64,000 nucleotides of DNA from Burkholderiales bacterium 39-55-53 (GCA_002282445.1 NCJK01000004.1:1-64000); one strand, 5' to 3'. Positions 50,211-60,002 are shown, counted from the first letter of the stretch. Made by a program: numbers and translations. Notes: generated from the sequence alone by a model not told the origin.

Positions 50211-51938
50211 ATGAACCTGTCCAGCTATCTACAAATGCCGCCAGCACCGCTGACGCCAAACAGCACCTCCACCGCGACACCGCAAGGCCCGCGAACAGGT
50301 GTGGGCACTTCTGCGGGCGGCAGTTTGGGCTTTGATTTCGCACAAGTCATGGCGCGCCAGATGGAGCGCTTGGTGCCGCAAGAGCGGCAAACTTTTGCCG
50401 CTGACGTGCCCAAGCAGCCAGAAACACGATCAGACATACAAGATTCACGCCCAGCTGATCAACGTGCTGATACACACACACAAGAACGTCGCAGCACAAA
50501 CCGTGCAGAGCGCGACCAAGACTCAGACGCGGATGCGTCTGATGACAAGAGCGACTCACGCGGCGCTTCTGCCCGTCAACGCGGCAAGGGCGTTACCCAA
50601 AAGGCCCAGCGCCCTGAAGTCGATGACCTGCTCGCAGGATTGATGCAAGGCGCACCCGTTGCGCCCCTGACACCAGCAGCCACCATGACGGCAACAGCAG
50701 AAGCCGCAGCAATGCAAGCCATCGCTGCGACGACTCCCAGCACCACACCACAAGTGCTGCCCACAGCAGAATTACAAAACTCCGCCACGCTGGCCAACTC
50801 AGCTGCATTGCAGTCGATTCAGTTGAGCCCGCAAATGCGCATCATCACAGACCCACAAAAAGCACCTAGCCCAGAAAGCTTGGCTGCCTTTGCCAAGTCC
50901 ATGGGTTTGGATGAGTCAGCCATTCAAAACTTGTTAGCCCAACAGCCCGCGCTCAGTGGGTCTGCTCATGCAGCGGGCTTGACGACAGGTCTCACGCCTC
51001 TGACGGCCAATCCATTGCAAGCCTCGATGGGCGCAGGCTCGCCTCAAGCCGCATCGGGCGACGACATGGTGGCCATGCAACTGGCAGCCATGGCGGCCTC
51101 ATCCGCACAACCCGCCGCATCGGGCGCTGGCCTGGCCGCTGCAGCCACCACCTTGGCCGCACCAGCCGTACCCGGCTTGACTCCTACCGACATGGCTGCG
51201 ATTCAACAGCTGCAAATCACCGTGATGCCCGCAGCCGTATTGCCTGTCAACACAAATACCAGCCAAGCCGTGCCCAGCACCCTCGACATGTTGTCGCTGA
51301 TGGGCACAGGCATTGATGAACAAGATGTGGAAGCTCTGTTGACCCGCTTCACCGAAGAATCAGGCGCCGAGAGCAACCCAGAGCAACAGTCTTCGTCTGA
51401 TGAAGGCCAACAGTTCAGCAGCTTTGCCCAATCTTTAGCTCGCAACACCCAAACTGGGAACACCAACGCAGCCGCCCCCACACAAGCCGCCGCCAACATG
51501 AGCGAGGTCTACGACCAACTCAGCGACAAGATGGCCACCGAAATGGCGGCCCGCATGCACAAGCAGCTCAGCGATGGCGAATGGAAAATGAAATTTGCAC
51601 TGCGCCCCTCCAACTTGGGCGGCGTAGAAATTCAACTTGAAATGAAAGACGGCAAACTCGATGCTGTCTTCCATGCAGACAACCCACTCACACGCGACCT
51701 GTTGCAAAACAGCAGCCAACGCTTGCGTGAAGCACTTGGAAACTTTGGCATTAACGCTGGTCAAGTCAACGTGGGTCAAGGCGGTGGAAACACCTCACAA
51801 AACGGCTCTGGAAATTCGGGCAAGCAGTCCCAAGTTAGAGACAATTCATCTTCGCAAGTCAACGGCGACGGCAGTGCTATCAGCGCTACCTCTGGCCGCA
51901 ACAAGGCCAATGCGTCCTTGCTTGACCTCTATGCATAA
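50211..51938 (+). CDS. fliK: Flagellar hook-length control protein FliK
   Basis: FliK measures hook length and switches export specificity at FlhB. From ATG 50211 it has 575 residues, longer than the 405 of Salmonella, with a low-complexity Ala/Gln/Thr-rich N-terminal ruler part. The C-terminal domain is typical: MATEMAARMHKQLSDGEWKMKFALRPSNLGGVEIQLEMKDGKLDAVFHADNPLTRDLLQNSSQRLREAL, followed by a Gly/Asn/Ser-rich tail. In-frame codons upstream to 50106 cross the promoter and are not counted. It begins fliK-fliL-fliM-fliN. Confidence 0.93.
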   Translation: MNLSSYLQMPPAPLTPNSTSTATPQGPRTGVGTSAGGSLGFDFAQVMARQMERLVPQERQTFAADVPKQPETRSDIQDSRPADQRADTHTQERRSTNRAERDQDSDADASDDKSDSRGASARQRGKGVTQKAQRPEVDDLLAGLMQGAPVAPLTPAATMTATAEAAAMQAIAATTPSTTPQVLPTAELQNSATLANSAALQSIQLSPQMRIITDPQKAPSPESLAAFAKSMGLDESAIQNLLAQQPALSGSAHAAGLTTGLTPLTANPLQASMGAGSPQAASGDDMVAMQLAAMAASSAQPAASGAGLAAAATTLAAPAVPGLTPTDMAAIQQLQITVMPAAVLPVNTNTSQAVPSTLDMLSLMGTGIDEQDVEALLTRFTEESGAESNPEQQSSSDEGQQFSSFAQSLARNTQTGNTNAAAPTQAAANMSEVYDQLSDKMATEMAARMHKQLSDGEWKMKFALRPSNLGGVEIQLEMKDGKLDAVFHADNPLTRDLLQNSSQRLREALGNFGINAGQVNVGQGGGNTSQNGSGNSGKQSQVRDNSSSQVNGDGSAISATSGRNKANASLLDLYA

Positions 51939-51973
51939 ATTACGCATGACAATCTGAACATTAGGAGAACGAT

Positions 51974-52567
51974 ATGGCAGAAGCAGAAGCAGCACCGGCA
52001 GAAGAAGTTGTCGAAGGCGAACCCAAGAAAAAGAAACCGATTCTTTTGATCTTGGTGATCGTGTTGTCCGTGATCGTCCTGATCATGTCGGTCATGTTCG
52101 GTACTTTGTACTTCTCAGGTTTCTTCGAGCACAAGAGCGAAGCAGCCGCCCACGAAAAAGTGGACGAGTTAGAGAAGGAAGCCGAGGCAGCACACAACGC
52201 CACGCCAGAAGGTCCTTCGAAGGTCAAGAAAGAAGCCGAAGCCACACGCTTTGAAAACACTTACTTGGAAATCGACAAAGAGTTCATGACCAACATCACG
52301 AGCTCGAAAAAAATCATGGTGGTGAAAATTGCCGTGATGACGCACTACGACTCACGCGTGTTCGACAACGTGAAGAAACATGAATTTGCCATTCGCTCAG
52401 CTGTGTTGGACGTGATGCGTCAAAGCACCGAAGCCGATGTGGCCAAGCCTGACTTCCGCTCTGAATTGGCTGCCAAGATCAAAGTGGTGATGAACGACAT
52501 GCTAATGAAGTACGAAGACTTCGGCGGCATCGAAGACGTGTTCTTCACCTCATTTGTGATGCAGTAA
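51974..52567 (+). CDS. fliL: Flagellar stator-associated protein FliL
   Basis: FliL surrounds the stator and affects its stability. The 197-residue protein has an acidic then Lys-rich start, one membrane helix (ILLILVIVLSVIVLIMSVMFGTLYF, about 24-48), a charged linker and the periplasmic stomatin-like domain ending YEDFGGIEDVFFTSFVMQ. AGGAG precedes the ATG. It lies 35 nt after fliK and 13 nt before fliM. Confidence 0.94.
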   Translation: MAEAEAAPAEEVVEGEPKKKKPILLILVIVLSVIVLIMSVMFGTLYFSGFFEHKSEAAAHEKVDELEKEAEAAHNATPEGPSKVKKEAEATRFENTYLEIDKEFMTNITSSKKIMVVKIAVMTHYDSRVFDNVKKHEFAIRSAVLDVMRQSTEADVAKPDFRSELAAKIKVVMNDMLMKYEDFGGIEDVFFTSFVMQ

Positions 52568-52580
52568 CTTTGAAACACCC

Positions 52581-53573
52581 ATGAAATCAAACCTGCTCTC
52601 GGACGAAGAACTGGCTGCGCTGTCGGAAGGCGTGCGCGACGGTTCGATCGAGACCGACACTGGCTTCAACAACAGTGTGCGGGTGCGCAAACACGACCTC
52701 GCCAGCGAAGACAGCAGCTTGGGTGTGAACGTTTCGTCGATCGACATGATCAACGAGCGTTTCATCCGACTGTTCCGTCTTGGCTTGCTGGAAGTGCTGC
52801 GTACCAGCCCACGCGTGAATCCCACGCGCGTGCAAATTCTGAAGTTTGGCGACTACCTCAAAGGCCTACGAGCCCCTTTGTCGGTCAACATGATCCGTAT
52901 GAACCCACTGCGTGGCAATTCGGTGATCATCATCGACCCCAATGTGGTGTTCAGTTCGCTCGACAGCTTCTTTGGCGGTTTTGGCAAAGGTGTGGGCGAA
53001 CTGCCGCCCAGCCGTTTGTTCACCCCCACTGAATCACGCATCATCAAGATCATTCTTGAAGTGTTCTTCCGCTCGCTCACAGAAGCGTGGGGCCCACTGA
53101 TGCCCATCGAATGCGAGCATGTGAGCTCTGAGATCAACCCTCAGTTCGCACAAATCGCTGACGAAAACGACTTGGTGGTCTTGAGCCGTTTTGAAGCTGA
53201 TGCCACCGCCAGTGGTGGCAAAGGCTTCATTGACTTGGTCTACCCCTACGCCACCCTGAAGCCTGTGCGCGAACTGCTCAGCAGCCGCGTACAAAGTGGC
53301 GAAGGCAACGAAGAGTCCGACAAGAAATGGCGCAAAGAACTTGCTTCAGCGGTGGGTGACGCCAAGCTCGAACTGCAAGTCTGCATGGGCGAGATCAAAA
53401 CCACGCTGCACCACTTGAACCATTTGCAAGAAGGCGATTTGTTGTTCTTCAAGAAAGACGACACCGCCCTCATGACCGCCAACGGCGTCCCCGCCTTCCA
53501 CGTCAATGTGGGCACACGCGGCTCGCAAGTGGCTGTACAAATTGACCACGAACACGTTCACGGCAAAAACTGA
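52581..53573 (+). CDS. fliM: Flagellar switch protein FliM
   Basis: FliM is the C-ring component that binds phospho-CheY. The 330-residue protein has a near-N-terminal CheY-binding-like segment (LLSDEELAALSEG), the CheC-like core with GDYLKGLRAPLSVNMIRMNPLRGNSVIIIDPNVVFSSLDSFFGG, and the C-terminal SpoA domain (about 255-325: AKLELQVCMGEIKTTLHHLNHLQEGDLLFF). Standard length and order between fliL and fliN. Confidence 0.95.
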   Translation: MKSNLLSDEELAALSEGVRDGSIETDTGFNNSVRVRKHDLASEDSSLGVNVSSIDMINERFIRLFRLGLLEVLRTSPRVNPTRVQILKFGDYLKGLRAPLSVNMIRMNPLRGNSVIIIDPNVVFSSLDSFFGGFGKGVGELPPSRLFTPTESRIIKIILEVFFRSLTEAWGPLMPIECEHVSSEINPQFAQIADENDLVVLSRFEADATASGGKGFIDLVYPYATLKPVRELLSSRVQSGEGNEESDKKWRKELASAVGDAKLELQVCMGEIKTTLHHLNHLQEGDLLFFKKDDTALMTANGVPAFHVNVGTRGSQVAVQIDHEHVHGKN

Positions 53574-53587
53574 GACAGGAACACATC

Positions 53588-53992
53588 ATGACTGACGAAA
53601 AAGAAAACCCAACCCCAGAACACGACGACGCTGAAGCAGCTGAAGCCGAACACGAAACACATGATGAAGTCGCGGTGCAAGCGGCCGAAGAAGTCGAGCC
53701 TAGTTTGGAAGACTTCAAGCCCACCATGCCCGGCAACATCAACCCCGAGGTGTTGCAAAACATCGTCGTGAACTTGTCCATCGAAGTGGGCCGTGCACAA
53801 ATCAAGATCAAAGACTTGATGCGTCTCACGCAAGGCAGCGTGGTCGAGCTCGATCGCATTGCGGGTGAACCCCTCGACCTGTTGGTGAACAACTCGGTCG
53901 TGGCCCAAGGTGAAATCGTGCTGGTGAACGACCGCTATGGCGTTCGCCTCACACGCGTGGTGCCCTCTTCAGAGCGCCTCAAGCTGATTTAA
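53588..53992 (+). CDS. fliN: Flagellar switch protein FliN
   Basis: FliN completes the C ring. The 134-residue protein has a very acidic N-terminal extension (about 1-50) and then the SpoA domain: NIVVNLSIEVGRAQIKIKDLMRLTQGSVVELDRIAGEPLDLLVNNSVVAQGEIVLVNDRYGVRLTRV. It is the last gene of this group. The usual fliOPQR continuation is missing and the next gene is convergent, so those export genes must lie elsewhere. No terminator is seen in the 13-nt gap to the convergent bactofilin gene. Confidence 0.95.
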   Translation: MTDEKENPTPEHDDAEAAEAEHETHDEVAVQAAEEVEPSLEDFKPTMPGNINPEVLQNIVVNLSIEVGRAQIKIKDLMRLTQGSVVELDRIAGEPLDLLVNNSVVAQGEIVLVNDRYGVRLTRVVPSSERLKLI

Positions 53993-54005
53993 CAGCCCAA
54001 GAGAT

Positions 54006-54341
54006 TCAGCGCTGGATCATGTCGCCTTTGACCTGACCACCGCGCTCAATCTCGATCTCGCCATAAGTCACAGTGCCGCGCACGCGGCCTGTGCCGCGGA
54101 CGATGAGCAACTCGCGACTGGTCACAGTCTCGTTCAATTCGCCTTTGACATCGACGAACTGAGCTGTGGTTTTGCCAGTGACCACACCTGAAGCGCCAAT
54201 CAAAACATCACGCGCTTCCAATTCACCATCAAACTTACCCGAAATGATGGCTTGATTTGGCGCTTTGATCGAGCCGCTGAACACAACACCTTCACCGATG
54301 TAAATGCTGTTCTCTTTGGACATGTCGTTTTTATCGTTCAT
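54006..54341 (-). CDS. Bactofilin-type polymer-forming cytoskeletal protein
   Basis: The 111-residue protein matches the bactofilin (DUF583) core: IYIGEGVVFSGSIKAPNQAIISGKFDGELEARDVLIGASGVVTGKTTAQFVDVKGELNETVTSRELLIVRGTGRVRGTVTYGEIEIERGGQVKGDMI, made of short repeated strands that form a beta-helix. Bactofilins polymerise without nucleotide and scaffold localised cell-wall or surface structures. It is small, with minimal ends. It is translationally coupled (4-nt overlap) to the upstream TetR-like gene and abuts fliN tail to tail. Confidence 0.88.
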   Translation of the reverse strand: MNDKNDMSKENSIYIGEGVVFSGSIKAPNQAIISGKFDGELEARDVLIGASGVVTGKTTAQFVDVKGELNETVTSRELLIVRGTGRVRGTVTYGEIEIERGGQVKGDMIQR

Positions 54342-54946
54342 TTTTTACTTTCTGTGATGAATTCAAGGGCCTCGTACACCGAAGCCACACAATCTTGCGC
54401 ATCCCCTTTACCCAGCGCAGCTGTTCGCAAGCCGCGCATGTAAAGGGCCCAAATCGCTTCGCAGCGTGCATCAATGCGGTCAAAGCCATGTGCATGCAAA
54501 GCAATGTAGATGGGTGTCATGAGTTTCATGACTTGGTTCGTATGGCGCTCTTCGTCAACCACGGACCAATTCCAAGCATAGGACTGAACAGCCGATTTAA
54601 ATGCCATGTGTTCTACATCGTATTGGTACATCTGCAACAAATACGCATGTATTTGCTCATTCACAGTGCTACCCAATGCAGCAACGTCTTGGGTGGCCAA
54701 TGCCTGAATCATGCGTTCGTTATAGGCCACCACGGCATGGCAAACCAAATTGGATTTGGTGAACCCAAACTCCATGAGTTGCGGGATGGTCATGCGGTTG
54801 TCTTTGGCAATTTCAGCCAACGACATGGTGTCGAATTGACCTGATTCGATTTTTTCTTGAATGAAAGACACCAAGCTGACCAAACGATTCTTCAGTAGCA
54901 GCGGCAACTCGACCTCATCACTTTCTTTAATTTTTTTAAAATTCAT
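54338..54946 (-). CDS. TetR-like transcriptional regulator
   Basis: The product of about 202 residues from ATG 54946 has a TetR-like helix-turn-helix: FDTMSLAEIAKDNRMTIPQLMEFGFTKSNLVCHAVVAYNERM (about 38-79), then a helical ligand-binding-type domain without a recognisable ligand motif. The DNA-recognition part is somewhat atypical. A TTG at 54964 could add six residues; neither start has a clear ribosome site. It is coupled to the bactofilin gene, which it probably controls. Confidence 0.65.
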   Translation of the reverse strand: MNFKKIKESDEVELPLLLKNRLVSLVSFIQEKIESGQFDTMSLAEIAKDNRMTIPQLMEFGFTKSNLVCHAVVAYNERMIQALATQDVAALGSTVNEQIHAYLLQMYQYDVEHMAFKSAVQSYAWNWSVVDEERHTNQVMKLMTPIYIALHAHGFDRIDARCEAIWALYMRGLRTAALGKGDAQDCVASVYEALEFITESKK

Positions 54947-55079
54947 TGAAATGAGCGCTGCCAAAGAGTGGAGTAATTGATAAATCTGTCGATATTGTTA
55001 CGAGAATCAACTTTCAGGTCTATACGCCAACGGGTGTACTCAAACACCACAAACCGATACAGATAGACCTCTGACGCAT

Positions 55080-55517
55080 ATGAACCCAGACCTCATCGAC
55101 CCCCAAGCCATGCTTCGCTTGCGCATCCTGTGCAAGCTCGACCACGCGCGCGTGGCGCGTCTTTGCGGACTCCAAGTGGCTCAGGTTCGCGAACTGGAAG
55201 AAGGCGGCTTCAGCCAATTCACCACACGCGACTCCAAAGTACAAGCAGCACTGAAAGTGGCCATCACCCTCAGCGGTGCCCAGCCCAACGGCATGCCAGT
55301 CGTCAATGTGTTTCGCTCGCACGCCATCGCCGATGGTTTGGGACGGTCTTTGCCTGCTTTCAAAGTCGAGCACCCTCCTGCACCGAAGCAGAAGTTCCCA
55401 GACTCACCAGAGTTTTTCAAGATGGTGCTGATCTTTGTGGTCTTGGTATTTTTGTTGGTGGCTGTGGCCATGCCTTTGCTGTACACCTTGCCCTCCCCCC
55501 CACCGAAGATGGTTTAA
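55080..55517 (+). CDS. RodZ-like protein: N-terminal helix-turn-helix, C-terminal membrane helix
   Basis: The 145-residue protein starts with a helical domain (LRLRILCKLDHARVARLCGLQVAQVRELEEGG, about 12-43) resembling the Xre-type domain of RodZ. It ends with a single membrane helix (MVLIFVVLVFLLVAVAMPLLY, about 114-134) and a Pro-rich tail. RodZ-type proteins link MreB or bactofilin-like filaments to the membrane. Standard RodZ is longer and has a periplasmic domain, which is lacking. Proximity to bactofilin and the flagellar motor genes suggests a scaffold function; that is inference. Confidence 0.6.
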   Translation: MNPDLIDPQAMLRLRILCKLDHARVARLCGLQVAQVRELEEGGFSQFTTRDSKVQAALKVAITLSGAQPNGMPVVNVFRSHAIADGLGRSLPAFKVEHPPAPKQKFPDSPEFFKMVLIFVVLVFLLVAVAMPLLYTLPSPPPKMV

Positions 55518-55561
55518 ATGCCCCTCGCGGCACGCTTCATACAACACCCATTTATCCATTA

Positions 55562-55597
55562 AAAAAGCCTGCTCTGACTAAACAGAGCAGGCTTTTT
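55562..55597. terminator. Bidirectional terminator between the RodZ-like and carbonic anhydrase genes
   Basis: A 15-nt perfect stem (AAAAAGCCTGCTCTG and its complement) with a 6-nt loop has a T-run on the right and, by symmetry, on the other strand too. It lies between convergent genes ending at 55517 and 55646. Confidence 0.95.
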
Positions 55598-55645
55598 GGT
55601 TTGGTCCTCACGCACTGGAAGCCCAGCGCGTTCAGTCAAACTTCA

Positions 55646-56848
55646 TCAGTTCGCGTTGATCTTGCGGCCGTTCAAAGGCTGCACAGGACGAGCATTACGC
55701 TTGAAAGGGAAGTCCATGACTTGCTTCTTGCTGATGTCCACAGGTGTCTTCAAGATGTAGAAGTTCACGCCTTCGGTGCAAGGCGGTGTGGTCAACGAAC
55801 CTTCGTAGTTGTAGTGCGTCAAGGCGGCTGGAACCAAGCTGCTAGGGTCAAACTTGACCTTATCGACCACCACCTCTGGGCCTTCAGCTTTGGGGGCGTT
55901 GTTCCACAGCGTTTGGATCGCGGCGTTGTCTTTGCCATCGTTGAGCAACACGCCCAACACAGCCAGCTTGCCATCGGCGTTTTTGTGCACAAAGTGAGCC
56001 ACCATGGCCATGGGCTTGCCGTCGATTTGCTCTTCGCTTGGACGGTGGAAATGGAATTGCAACAGGTTGTACACATCCTTGTTGATCTTCAAGGTGCTGC
56101 CTGGCTCCACGTTCACTTGGATGGTGTGACCGTTGTTCAAGATTTTCAGCGGGCCTTCTTTGTAGTTCACCACCAACACGTCTTTTGACTTCTCAAAAGG
56201 ACCGGTGATGTTCAAAGGTGCTTGTTTGGTGCCTTTGCCGCAAACGGGGAATTCATCACCCCAGTTCTCTGGGCCCATGTCACCAGCGTAGTCCCAATGC
56301 ACAGCATGGCCTTTTTTGTGGGCCTTGTCTTCTTTTTCGGCTGCGCAATCAGCCAAAACCTTCACTTTTTGACCCGCTGCAGCCAATGCGTTTTGCGCTG
56401 CGCAAATTGACTTCAAGCGTGACGACCATTCGGCCATTTCCAATGCTTTTTGGAAGGCGCTCACAGTCTCTGGATCTTCAGCACCTTTGGTCAGCAAGCG
56501 CAAAGCGCCCAAGCCCAACTGGCGTTCGCTGGTTGGGGGGCCTTTTTGGGCCTTGATGAAGGCTTCGTAGTCTTGCAAGACGATGCCATTGCTGAATGAC
56601 TCTTTGACCGCCAACATTTGTTGTGCCATGGGCTCGTACTCTTCGAGCTTTTCTTTGGCCTCTTCCAATTCCTTGGTCAGCTTTTCGAGCTCTTCTTGGG
56701 CTTCGCTCGCGCCTTCGCTGGCCTCGGTCAGCTCGCTCATGATGTGGTTCTTACCGGTGTAGCTCCAGTAACCAAAAGCCACAGCGCCTGCGAGGAGCAG
56801 GCCCATGACGATTTCAATAATCAGTCGTAAATATTTTTTCATGGCCAT
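55646..56848 (-). CDS. Membrane-anchored alpha-carbonic anhydrase with coiled-coil stalk
   Basis: The 400-residue protein interconverts CO2 and bicarbonate, probably in the periplasm. The C-terminal alpha-type domain (about 183-400) shows zinc ligands H266 and H268 in [10 protein letters not shown] and H285 in AMVAHFVH, the [11 protein letters not shown] segment, and cysteines C203 and C357 placed like the conserved disulfide. Unlike usual bacterial forms of about 225-250 residues with a cleavable signal, it has an N-terminal membrane helix (10-28), a Glu/Lys-rich coiled coil (about 37-72) and a helical linker of about 100 residues. No disruption is seen. Confidence 0.92.
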   Translation of the reverse strand: MAMKKYLRLIIEIVMGLLLAGAVAFGYWSYTGKNHIMSELTEASEGASEAQEELEKLTKELEEAKEKLEEYEPMAQQMLAVKESFSNGIVLQDYEAFIKAQKGPPTSERQLGLGALRLLTKGAEDPETVSAFQKALEMAEWSSRLKSICAAQNALAAAGQKVKVLADCAAEKEDKAHKKGHAVHWDYAGDMGPENWGDEFPVCGKGTKQAPLNITGPFEKSKDVLVVNYKEGPLKILNNGHTIQVNVEPGSTLKINKDVYNLLQFHFHRPSEEQIDGKPMAMVAHFVHKNADGKLAVLGVLLNDGKDNAAIQTLWNNAPKAEGPEVVVDKVKFDPSSLVPAALTHYNYEGSLTTPPCTEGVNFYILKTPVDISKKQVMDFPFKRNARPVQPLNGRKINAN

Positions 56849-57100
56849 TCACTTGAGTGGGTGCATTTGATAAAGCCAAACAGACACGCGCAGCGCACGC
56901 CCCTGTTCGGGCAAGTCAGTGGGTATCGGCTCGATTTGACACAAGCTTTAATTTCCACATCAGTAGGCAAATTATTGCCGCAACTGACAAAAGCAAGAAA
57001 CATACACAAAAGAAGCCGACACTACAATTGCCATCTTCTTCAACAGCCTCTGGATCAACACCATGAACCGCTGCATTTATCCCCACGGGGAGGCTCAACC

Positions 57101-58444
57101 ATGAGCCGCAAAGTCTTTATTAAAACCTTCGGTTGCCAAATGAACGAGTACGACTCGGACAAGATGGTCGACGTGCTGGGCGAGGCCCAAGGTTACGAAA
57201 AAACCAACGATGTCGAAGAAGCCGATCTGATCGTCTTCAACACCTGCTCGGTACGCGAAAAAGCCCAAGAAAAAGTGTTTTCCGACCTCGGCCGCATCCA
57301 GCATTTGAAAGCCAAGGGTGTCAAGATTGCCGTCGGCGGCTGCGTGGCCAGCCAAGAAGGCGACACCATCATTGCCCGCGCACCCTATGTGGATGTGGTG
57401 TTTGGCCCCCAAACCTTGCACCGCCTGCCTGAATTGCTGAACCAACGCGAAAGCTTGGCTAAGCCGCAGGTGGACATCAGCTTCCCGGAAATCGAAAAGT
57501 TTGACCACCTGCCCCCTGCCCGCGTGGAAGGCGGCAGCGCTTTTGTGAGCATCATGGAAGGCTGCAGCAAATATTGCAGCTACTGTGTGGTGCCTTACAC
57601 CCGCGGCGAAGAGGTGAGCCGTCCGTTTGACGACGTGTTGGTGGAAGTGGCGGGCTTGGCCGCGCAAGGCGTGAAAGAAGTCACGCTCTTGGGCCAAAAC
57701 GTCAACGCCTACCGAGGCACGATGGGCGGCACATCAGAGATTGCAGATTTTGCTTTGCTCATCGAATACGTGGCCGAGATCCCTGGCATTGAGCGCATCC
57801 GCTACACCACCAGCCACCCCAATGAGTTCACACAACGTTTGATTGATGTGTACGCGAAGGTACCGCAGCTGGTGAGCCACCTGCACCTGCCCGTGCAACA
57901 CGGCAGCGACCGCATCTTGATGGCCATGAAGCGCGGCTACACCGCCATGGAATACAAGAGCACGGTGAAAAAGCTGCGCGCCATTCGCCCTGACATGGCG
58001 ATGAGCTCGGACTTCATCGTGGGCTTCCCCGGCGAAACCGAAGACGACCACCAAAAGCTCATCAAGCTCATGCACGATGTGTACTTTGACAACTCATTCA
58101 GCTTCATCTTCAGCCCCCGCCCAGGCACGCCTGCGGCCAACCTACACGATGACACGCCACACGAGGTGAAACTGCGCCGTTTGCAAGAGGTGCAAAGAAT
58201 CATCGAAGACAACATGCGCGACATCAACGTGCAACGCGTGGGCACCGTGCAACGTGTGTTGGTGGATGGCTACGCCAAGAAAGACGTGACCGAGCTACGC
58301 GCCCGCACCGAGTGCAACCGCATCGTCAACTTCAAAGCAGGCCCCAACCCTGAGCGCCTGATGAACCAATTGATTGACGTGAAGATCACAGAAGCCAACC
58401 CGCATTCACTGCGTGGCGAGGTGTTTGTGAAAGAGTCGGCTTAA
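57101..58444 (+). CDS. miaB: tRNA-2-methylthio-N6-dimethylallyladenosine synthase MiaB
   Basis: MiaB adds a methylthio group to isopentenyl-adenosine 37 of tRNA using radical SAM chemistry. From ATG 57101 (GGGGAGG upstream) it has 447 residues. The N-terminal UPF0004 domain begins [19 protein letters not shown]. The radical SAM cluster is CSKYCSYC, and GQNVNAYRG and the C-terminal TRAM domain follow. In-frame codons upstream to 56861 are not conserved. Ribosomal-associated housekeeping gene with normal length. Confidence 0.95.
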   Translation: MSRKVFIKTFGCQMNEYDSDKMVDVLGEAQGYEKTNDVEEADLIVFNTCSVREKAQEKVFSDLGRIQHLKAKGVKIAVGGCVASQEGDTIIARAPYVDVVFGPQTLHRLPELLNQRESLAKPQVDISFPEIEKFDHLPPARVEGGSAFVSIMEGCSKYCSYCVVPYTRGEEVSRPFDDVLVEVAGLAAQGVKEVTLLGQNVNAYRGTMGGTSEIADFALLIEYVAEIPGIERIRYTTSHPNEFTQRLIDVYAKVPQLVSHLHLPVQHGSDRILMAMKRGYTAMEYKSTVKKLRAIRPDMAMSSDFIVGFPGETEDDHQKLIKLMHDVYFDNSFSFIFSPRPGTPAANLHDDTPHEVKLRRLQEVQRIIEDNMRDINVQRVGTVQRVLVDGYAKKDVTELRARTECNRIVNFKAGPNPERLMNQLIDVKITEANPHSLRGEVFVKESA

Positions 58445-58505
58445 GGCCACATCCAGTGCTTGGATGCGGCCAAGGCCGCCATCCACCAGTTGGCATGCGC
58501 CATGA

Positions 58506-58541
58506 AAAAATCCCTGAAGCTGCGAGGCTTCAGGGATTTTT
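58506..58541. terminator. Bidirectional terminator between miaB and ffh
   Basis: A stem AATCCCTGAAGC/GCTTCAGGGATT with a TGCGAG loop has A and T runs on the two sides. It lies between convergent miaB (stop 58444) and ffh (stop 58560). Confidence 0.93.
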
Positions 58542-58559
58542 GTTTTAAAGGCAAGAAGC

Positions 58560-59945
58560 TCAGCGCATGCCGGGGAAGCCGCCGCCACCCATGCCGCCAA
58601 AGCCTTTCATACCGCCTAGCTTTTTCATCATCTTCATCATGCCGCCGCCGCTCATCTTCTTCATCATGGTTTGCATTTGTTCAAACTCTTTGAGCATGCG
58701 GTTCACGTCTTGCACTTGCACGCCCGCGCCTGCTGCAATACGGCGTTTGCGTGTGGCTTTGATGAGCTCAGGCTTGCGACGTTCTAACTCGGTCATGCTG
58801 TGGATGATGCCTTGCTTGCGGCCAATGTCTTTCTCGGCCTTGTCCATGTCCACTTGGCCCGCCTTCGCAGCCATTTGTGTGGGCAATTTGTCCATCAAAT
58901 TCGACAAGCCGCCCATGGATCGCATTTGCTGAATTTGCGCCAAGAAATCGTTCAAATCAAAGCTATCGCCGCGCTTGACCTTTTCGGCCAACTTTTGCGC
59001 AGCCGCCATATCAACGCCAGCCGTGACTTGCTCGACCAAGGCCAAGATATCGCCCATGCCCAACACGCGGCCTGCGTGACGGTCGGCATCGAACAGTTCT
59101 AAGCCATCAAGCTTTTCACTCGTACCCGCGAACTTGATGGGCGCGCCCGTGATTTGACGCACTGACAAAGCCGCACCACCACGAGAATCACCATCGAGCT
59201 TGGTCAGCACAATGCCCGTCAAGGGCAACGCATCGCTGAAGGCCTTGGCGGTGTTGATCGCGTCTTGACCTTGCATGGCATCGACCACGAACAAGGTTTC
59301 AATCGGGTTCAACACGCTGTGCAAGTCTTTGATCTCAGCCATCAAGGCTTCGTCAATCGCCAAGCGACCTGCGGTGTCGACCAGCAACACATCAAAGTAA
59401 TGTTTACGTGCGTAATCCAACGCAGCACGGGCAATGTCGGCGGGCTTTTGATCCGGCGAGCTTGGGAACCATTCGGCACCGGCTTGGGCGGTGACGGTTT
59501 TGAGCTGCTCAATCGCGGCTGGGCGATACACGTCACCTGAGACGGTCAGCACTTTTTTCTTGCGCTGGTTGATGAGCCAACGCGCCAGCTTGGCGGTGGT
59601 GGTGGTTTTACCCGCACCTTGCAAACCCGCCATCAAAATCACGGCGGGCGGCTGAGCGGCGAGGTTCAAGTCGCTCACGCCTTCGCCCATGGTGGCGGCC
59701 AACTCTTTGTTGACGATGGCCACCAAGGCTTGGCCGGGCTGCAAAGAGCCAATCACTTCTTGGCCGAGGGCTTTTTCTTTGACGCGGGCAATGAAATCAC
59801 GCACCACGGGCAAGGCCACGTCGGCTTCTAGCAAAGCCATGCGCACCTCGCGCAACATGTCGGCCACGTTGCTTTCGGTGATGCGGGCCTGTCCGCTGAT
59901 GTGTTTGACGAGGCGCGAGAGTTTGTCGGTAAGGGCTGATGCCAT
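58560..59945 (-). CDS. ffh: Signal recognition particle protein Ffh
   Basis: Ffh binds signal sequences and 4.5S RNA and targets ribosomes to the membrane. The 461-residue protein has the N and GTPase domains (P-loop GLQGAGKTTTTAKLA near 105-119; VDTAGRLAIDEALM; TKLDGDSRGG) and a methionine-rich M domain (about 330-430) with a Met/Gly-rich tail. Length and order are normal. Confidence 0.97.
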   Translation of the reverse strand: MASALTDKLSRLVKHISGQARITESNVADMLREVRMALLEADVALPVVRDFIARVKEKALGQEVIGSLQPGQALVAIVNKELAATMGEGVSDLNLAAQPPAVILMAGLQGAGKTTTTAKLARWLINQRKKKVLTVSGDVYRPAAIEQLKTVTAQAGAEWFPSSPDQKPADIARAALDYARKHYFDVLLVDTAGRLAIDEALMAEIKDLHSVLNPIETLFVVDAMQGQDAINTAKAFSDALPLTGIVLTKLDGDSRGGAALSVRQITGAPIKFAGTSEKLDGLELFDADRHAGRVLGMGDILALVEQVTAGVDMAAAQKLAEKVKRGDSFDLNDFLAQIQQMRSMGGLSNLMDKLPTQMAAKAGQVDMDKAEKDIGRKQGIIHSMTELERRKPELIKATRKRRIAAGAGVQVQDVNRMLKEFEQMQTMMKKMSGGGMMKMMKKLGGMKGFGGMGGGGFPGMR

Positions 59946-60002
59946 ATGTACCCCTTGATAGGGCTTGGTTTTTCGTGTGTAGCGAAACGCTAAACTGTTG
60001 CC

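Noticed and set aside
55494-55501. Short C-run near the end of the RodZ-like gene
   Set aside because: Seven cytosines at the very C-terminus would change only the last few residues.
56861-57100. Upstream extension of MiaB by 80 codons
   Set aside because: MiaB normally begins at the [11 protein letters not shown] segment, which has an excellent ribosome site.
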